Positions 60,164-64,000 of a stretch of DNA of 64,000 nt are shown piece after piece. Numbering within the stretch: position 1 is the first letter of the stretch; each line of letters begins with the position of its first letter. The notes under the pieces were generated by a model, which was not told the origin of the DNA, ran no database searches, and saw only the letters and a list, made by a program, of their open reading frames with translations. The position numbers and the translations under genes are program-made. Source of the stretch: Salegentibacter echinorum (lineage in GTDB: Bacteria > Bacteroidota > Bacteroidia > Flavobacteriales > Flavobacteriaceae); NCBI RefSeq assembly GCF_900129445.1, contig NZ_FQVT01000012.1, forward strand, positions 1 to 64,000, read 5' to 3'.

Positions 60164-60365
60164 AAGTAGGCAGTTAGCAGTCGCAGTATGCAGTTGGCAG
60201 TCACAGTTTGCAGTGAATGGAACACCAAACCCCAAACACTAAACAAGTGGGCAGTCGCAGTTGCAGTTCGCAGTACAACAAAACCCAAACTTTAACAAAT
60301 TCAAACTCACAACTCATAACTCACAACCCATAACTCACAACTCACAACTGAGAACAGACAACCGA
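60164..60365. repeat. word-like degenerate repeats downstream of pyruvyl transferase
   Basis: Consecutive variants of GGCAGTTAGCAGTCGCAGT, then ACACCAAACCCCAAACACTA, GCAGTCGCAGTTGCAGTTCG and ACTCATAACTCACAACCC cover about 200 bases starting at the stop codon. No coding potential is seen. Confidence 0.88.
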
Positions 60366-60444
60366 ATTCCCATAAATTTTTATTACTTTTCCGAGATAAA
60401 TTAATACTTCAAAACTGCTTACTTAAATATTGCCAACTAAAAGT

Positions 60445-61698
60445 ATGGGTGTTATTCTAAAGGCCGAAAATATCTCGAAACAATATCGCCTGGGAAGGGT
60501 TGGCACGGGTACGCTTAGTCACGATCTTAACCGCTGGTGGCATACCGTGCGGGGCAAAGAAGATCCTTATCTTAAAGTAGGTGGTGTTAATGACCGCAGC
60601 GCCAAAGCAACTGAAGATTATGTTTGGGCTTTACGCGATATAAATTTTGAAGTAAATCAGGGCGAAGTCCTGGGAATAATTGGTAAAAACGGTGCGGGAA
60701 AATCTACCCTGCTAAAGATACTTTCCCGGGTAACTGCACCCACTACCGGTAGAATTAGAACAAAAGGCAGAATCGCTTCTTTACTGGAAGTAGGTACCGG
60801 TTTTCACCCCGAACTTACCGGCCGCGAAAACATCTTTATGAATGGCGCCGTTTTGGGTATGACCAAAACCGAGATTAAAAGCAAACTCGACGAAATTATC
60901 GCTTTTTCGGGTTGTGAAAAATATATAGACACCCCTACCAAACGCTATAGCAGTGGGATGAAAGTAAGATTAGGCTTTGCCGTGGCCGCGCATCTCGAAC
61001 CCGAAATCCTGGTGGTAGATGAGGTGCTGGCCGTGGGTGACGCCGAATTCCAAAAAAAAGCCATAGGTAAAATGCAGGACCTTTCCGGTGGTGAAGGGAG
61101 AACGGTGCTTTTTGTGAGTCATAATATGGCAAGTGTGAAAAAATTATGTACTACCGGAATTGTATTAGAAAATGGAACAATGAGTTTTAAAGGAATTATA
61201 GACGAGACTCTCTCATATTATCAAAACACCTATTCCGAAAATGTTCATACTATTTATCATGGCAATAATATTATTAAAAAAGCTAATTTGAATAATGAGA
61301 CTAATGTTATTAAATATAATTCAACGCTTCAGGTAGAAATCTCAATAGAGGTCAATGATATTATAAAGAAATTGATTTTAGGCATCGTCATTAAGGATTT
61401 AAATGATGTAGAAATGGTTGGAGTAAACAACAGGCATTACCATAAAAAAAGCATAAATGATTATGATGTAAAAAAAGGAAAAATTGTTCTTACAATTGAT
61501 AAATTAAAACTATTGCCCGGGAAATATAAGATTGATTTATATCTTGGCGATACTACAACAGATTTAGAAATAGTAAAAGATGCGCTAAAATTTGAGGTGG
61601 TAGAAAATTTTGAAATAGATTTAATGAAAAATATTGATTTTCGAATAAATAAGATTGTACACGAAAAAATTACGTGGGATTATTCCGAACTAATTTAA
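60445..61698 (+). CDS. wzt: polysaccharide ABC exporter ATPase (Wzt-like) with C-terminal carbohydrate domain
   Basis: ATPase partner of the Wzm-like permease. The ATG at 60445 is preferred over a TTG 15 bases upstream. The nucleotide-binding domain (about 1-240) has Walker A GIIGKNGAGKST, signature YSSGMKVRLGFAVA, Walker B ILVVDEVLAVGDAEF and FVSHNMASVK. Residues about 255-415 form a Wzt-C-type beta-sandwich that in relatives recognises the non-reducing end of the polymer. Base composition drops abruptly at the domain junction: I count 31 G+C in 61021-61080 but 10 in 61261-61320. The two domains therefore seem to have different histories. Confidence 0.92.
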   Translation: MGVILKAENISKQYRLGRVGTGTLSHDLNRWWHTVRGKEDPYLKVGGVNDRSAKATEDYVWALRDINFEVNQGEVLGIIGKNGAGKSTLLKILSRVTAPTTGRIRTKGRIASLLEVGTGFHPELTGRENIFMNGAVLGMTKTEIKSKLDEIIAFSGCEKYIDTPTKRYSSGMKVRLGFAVAAHLEPEILVVDEVLAVGDAEFQKKAIGKMQDLSGGEGRTVLFVSHNMASVKKLCTTGIVLENGTMSFKGIIDETLSYYQNTYSENVHTIYHGNNIIKKANLNNETNVIKYNSTLQVEISIEVNDIIKKLILGIVIKDLNDVEMVGVNNRHYHKKSINDYDVKKGKIVLTIDKLKLLPGKYKIDLYLGDTTTDLEIVKDALKFEVVENFEIDLMKNIDFRINKIVHEKITWDYSELI

Positions 61699-62396
61699 AA
61701 TATGAAACTGATTTGAAAAAATATATCAAGTCTTGGAAAGTTAAAACAAAAGAATCTAAATTTTATAAGAATTTATTTGTAAATGATCCTAATTGGAATA
61801 AAAAAACTCCTAATGAAGAAGAAAAGTTAAGATGGGAATTAATAAAAGATTTTTTTAAAAAAATAGAAAACAAAAATAGGGATTTACAGATACTAGATGT
61901 TGGTTCAGGTCGCGGATGGCTTACAAATTTACTCTCAGATTATGGAAAAGTTAAAGGCATTGAGCCCGTAGGAGCAGTAGTGCGACATGCCAGAAAGTTA
62001 TTCCCCGAACTATCTTTTGTTCTTGGTAAACTAAATGATTTTGTCAAAGATAGTGAGAAAGCGGGTAACTACGATTTAATAGTTTGTTCAGAAGTCATTG
62101 AACATATTCCTGATGATGATAAAAATAAATTTGTCCATAATATAAGCCTTCTTCTAAAAAAAGATGGTTACTTAATATTAACGACGCCGCGGAAAGAAGT
62201 TAGTAATGAATGGAATAAATATTTGATGCCAAATCAACCAGTAGAAGATTGGTTAAGCGAAGATGAAATAAAGGAAATTTTAAATAAAAATTCTTTTAAT
62301 GTAATTGATTTAAAAAGAATTTCTTTGCAACCAAGATTTGATGCGCCAAAATTTGAAATTTATCAATTATGGTTGTTTCGAAAAGGAGGAAAATAG
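61674..62396 (+). CDS. SAM-dependent methyltransferase
   Basis: Class I methyltransferase of 240 aa: SAM-binding motif LQILDVGSGRGWLTNLL, YDLIVCSEVIEHIPDDDK (motif II/III) and LKKDGYLILTTPRKEV. These are features of the Methyltransf_23/UbiE-like group that often cap or modify polysaccharides. The GTG start overlaps the Wzt gene by 25 bases; a TTG at 61713 would remove the overlap. In Wzm/Wzt systems a methyltransferase commonly caps the chain end recognised by the Wzt-C domain, which fits its position (inference). The gene is very AT-rich, like the following genes. Confidence 0.87.
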   Translation: MGLFRTNLKYETDLKKYIKSWKVKTKESKFYKNLFVNDPNWNKKTPNEEEKLRWELIKDFFKKIENKNRDLQILDVGSGRGWLTNLLSDYGKVKGIEPVGAVVRHARKLFPELSFVLGKLNDFVKDSEKAGNYDLIVCSEVIEHIPDDDKNKFVHNISLLLKKDGYLILTTPRKEVSNEWNKYLMPNQPVEDWLSEDEIKEILNKNSFNVIDLKRISLQPRFDAPKFEIYQLWLFRKGGK

Positions 62397-62493
62397 CACC
62401 TCTCATTTCGATAATAGTTCTTTGTTATCATCAAGTTCTATATTTATTAGATGTTTAATTTAAAAGTTTGTTATTGCTTACAATGAAAAGGAT

Positions 62494-63516
62494 ATGAAGA
62501 ATAACCTACCGCTTATATCTGTTGTGCTGCCTGTTTATAATTGCGGATCCTACATATCAGAAGCGATAGAGAGCATTTTGTCCCAAACCATTTCAGATTT
62601 TGAACTTTTAATAATTGATGATGCATCGCAAGATGACACCGTATCTCAGGTTGAAGCATTTGAAGATAAGCGTATAAGACTCATTAAAAAAACTGTAAAT
62701 AAAGGTCTAATTGATAGCTTAAATTTAGGTTTTTCTTTAGCAAAGGGGAAGTACATCGCCAGAATGGATGGTGACGATATTTCTTTAAGGAACAGATTTG
62801 AGAAACAATTAGCGATTTTAGAAAACAATCAGGACATAAAGGCAGTTGGCTGTTGGCTTCAGTTTTTTGGAAACGAAAATAAAGTTTTAAAACATTTTGA
62901 ATATCACAGTCAAATTCAAGCACAACTGCTAAACAGTTGCCCTATGAGTTTAGGTTCCGTTTTACTTGAAAAAGAAGCATTCAAAAAGTTCAAATTCGAT
63001 AAAGATAAACTTCACGTAGAGGATTATGATTTTTGGTCCCGATCTGCCTGGGAATGCGAATTTTATAATATTCCAGAATTCTTATATTTATACCGGGTTC
63101 ATGGAAATCAGGTTTCTTCAAAATACAGGAAGATACAGTTAGCAGGTAGTATTAAAATAAAATTGGAACTATACAAGAAACTTTCATATAACTGCGAAAA
63201 ATTCCCTGATCATTTACTAATTAGGTTGTTCTTTAAGAAAGAAATAAAAAATGCGTTAGATTTTAAATTTCTAGAAAAGTGGTTTCGCACACTGCTCAAA
63301 AAAAATAGTAAGGACAGGGTTTTTGAAAATACCGAGTTTAAAAAACATATAAAACAAGTTCGGAAAATGATTATTTATCATATATTTTTTTTAAATCCGG
63401 ACTCCAGGATTAGCTTTAACCAACGATTAAAAATTTTGTCAATGCTGAAATGGGATGAAATTAATTTTGTTCTAAGAAGAAAATTTAGAAAGCGCACCAG
63501 GTCACTAAAAGAATAG
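62494..63516 (+). CDS. glycosyltransferase family 2
   Basis: Inverting GT-A glycosyltransferase for surface polysaccharide synthesis. It opens with LISVVLPVYNCGSYISEAIE, has the nucleotide-binding ELLIIDDASQDDT, the DxD metal motif ARMDGDDIS and DYDFWSRSAWECEF downstream. The C-terminal about 120 residues are basic and helical without clear membrane segments, so the enzyme is cytosolic or peripheral. The length of 340 aa is normal. The low GC matches the flanking genes and suggests the exchanged part of the locus. Donor and acceptor are unknown. Confidence 0.88.
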   Translation: MKNNLPLISVVLPVYNCGSYISEAIESILSQTISDFELLIIDDASQDDTVSQVEAFEDKRIRLIKKTVNKGLIDSLNLGFSLAKGKYIARMDGDDISLRNRFEKQLAILENNQDIKAVGCWLQFFGNENKVLKHFEYHSQIQAQLLNSCPMSLGSVLLEKEAFKKFKFDKDKLHVEDYDFWSRSAWECEFYNIPEFLYLYRVHGNQVSSKYRKIQLAGSIKIKLELYKKLSYNCEKFPDHLLIRLFFKKEIKNALDFKFLEKWFRTLLKKNSKDRVFENTEFKKHIKQVRKMIIYHIFFLNPDSRISFNQRLKILSMLKWDEINFVLRRKFRKRTRSLKE

Positions 63517-63530
63517 AAATTATAGTTGAA

Positions 63531-64000
63531 ATGAATCCAACAAAAAATAGGAAAAGGATTTTGTTCAAACTATGGCAATTTCCGCATTTATCGGAGACTT
63601 TCATCACCGCTCAAATCATCACGGCCATAAAATGCGGTTTTGAGGTTTCTGTTTTAGTAAAAGAGGCTTTAGATTTTGAGGAAAGCAAACAGAAATCGCT
63701 TATAGAGGAGTACGAGATTACCGATAAAATAATTCCTGAAGATTATAAAGTTCCAAAAAATAAATTATTTCGATTATTGAAAATAGCTTTTCTGCTTCCA
63801 AATATTTTTAGAAATTTTATTTTCTTTAGAAGGTTTCTAAAAGAACAAAAGAAGTTAAGCTTATCCCTGTTCTATCAATTTCATTTCTATACCAAATTTA
63901 AAGATTTCGATATTATCCATGTTCAATACGGCACTAATCGAAGTCCTATTGATAACTTTAAAAAAATAGGTTTTTTCAATTCTAAACTTATAGTTTCTTT
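63531..64000 (+). CDS. glycosyltransferase (GT4-like), 5' part
   Basis: An open frame starts at ATG 63531, 14 bases after the previous stop, and runs off the right edge (156 codons seen). ILFKLWQFPHLSETFITAQI near the start is the typical N-terminus of WcaL/GT4-like glycosyltransferases, followed by IKCGFEVSVLV and later FDIIHVQYGTN, the acceptor-domain strand. The donor-binding half lies outside the window. Confidence 0.8.
   Translation, partial: MNPTKNRKRILFKLWQFPHLSETFITAQIITAIKCGFEVSVLVKEALDFEESKQKSLIEEYEITDKIIPEDYKVPKNKLFRLLKIAFLLPNIFRNFIFFRRFLKEQKKLSLSLFYQFHFYTKFKDFDIIHVQYGTNRSPIDNFKKIGFFNSKLIVS

Overview
The window reads as a chromosomal segment of a marine or saline-habitat Flavobacteriaceae (Bacteroidota), similar in style to Gramella/Christiangramia, Salegentibacter or Zunongwangia. 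This genus-level placement is inference. The support is two SusC/SusD pairs, a FecI/FecR switch, promoters of the TTTG-N19-TAnnTTTG type in front of the tRNA and the EPS operon, almost no Shine-Dalgarno signals, frequent GTG/TTG starts, moderate-to-low GC and many intergenic repeat families.

Left edge (1-1.7 kb): a tyrosine recombinase with a partial small gene behind it and paired boxes in front of it. This looks like the end of an integrative element that continues to the left. 2-18.1 kb: a glycan-uptake and sugar-oxidation locus. An ECF sigma factor and FecR anti-sigma control a SusC receptor that carries an STN signalling domain but is broken by a one-base deletion. SusD follows, then three Gfo/Idh/MocA oxidoreductases (two with Tat signals), three DUF1080/3-keto-disaccharide-hydrolase lipoproteins and a xylose-isomerase-like TIM-barrel lipoprotein. 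Together they fit a periplasmic 3-keto-glycoside route (oxidise, cleave, isomerise) rather than classical glycoside hydrolases. This is the most interesting system in the window.

18.5-27.7 kb: exbB-exbD-tonB-folC, a tRNA-Val with its own promoter and terminator, an ISL3 transposase remnant, an EEP-family membrane phosphoesterase, and a dinB-dnaE cassette resembling a translesion mutasome. 27.9-33.6 kb: flavoproteins and a creatininase-CidA/LrgA-LrgB operon, lying between two roughly 270-bp inverted copies of a repeat. 33.7-37.5 kb: a BlaI-type repressor with a visible palindromic operator, an M56/BlaR1 protein with a TonB-like C-terminal domain, a TPR protein and a related lipoprotein. 37.7-42.4 kb: YciI, a processive GT2, ruvC, hemW and an rlmB-like methyltransferase; three of these genes have ends built from a CCCCC-GGGGG repeat. 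42.4-48.3 kb: a second SusC-SusD pair with an unrecognised lipoprotein. 49-53 kb: ABC ATPases, a methyltransferase with a repeat-derived insertion, and a four-helix-bundle protein beside an 11-copy heptamer array.

53.3-64 kb: surface polysaccharide locus: Wza-like export lipoprotein, Wzc-like tyrosine kinase with a Gly-Tyr tail, a LOV-like PAS protein without the photoactive cysteine, ABC-2 permease, pyruvyl transferase, Wzt-like ATPase, methyltransferase and glycosyltransferases. Base composition falls sharply inside the Wzt gene, which suggests that the sugar-specific half of the locus was exchanged. Apart from tRNA-Val no RNA gene was recognised, and no CRISPR array was seen.
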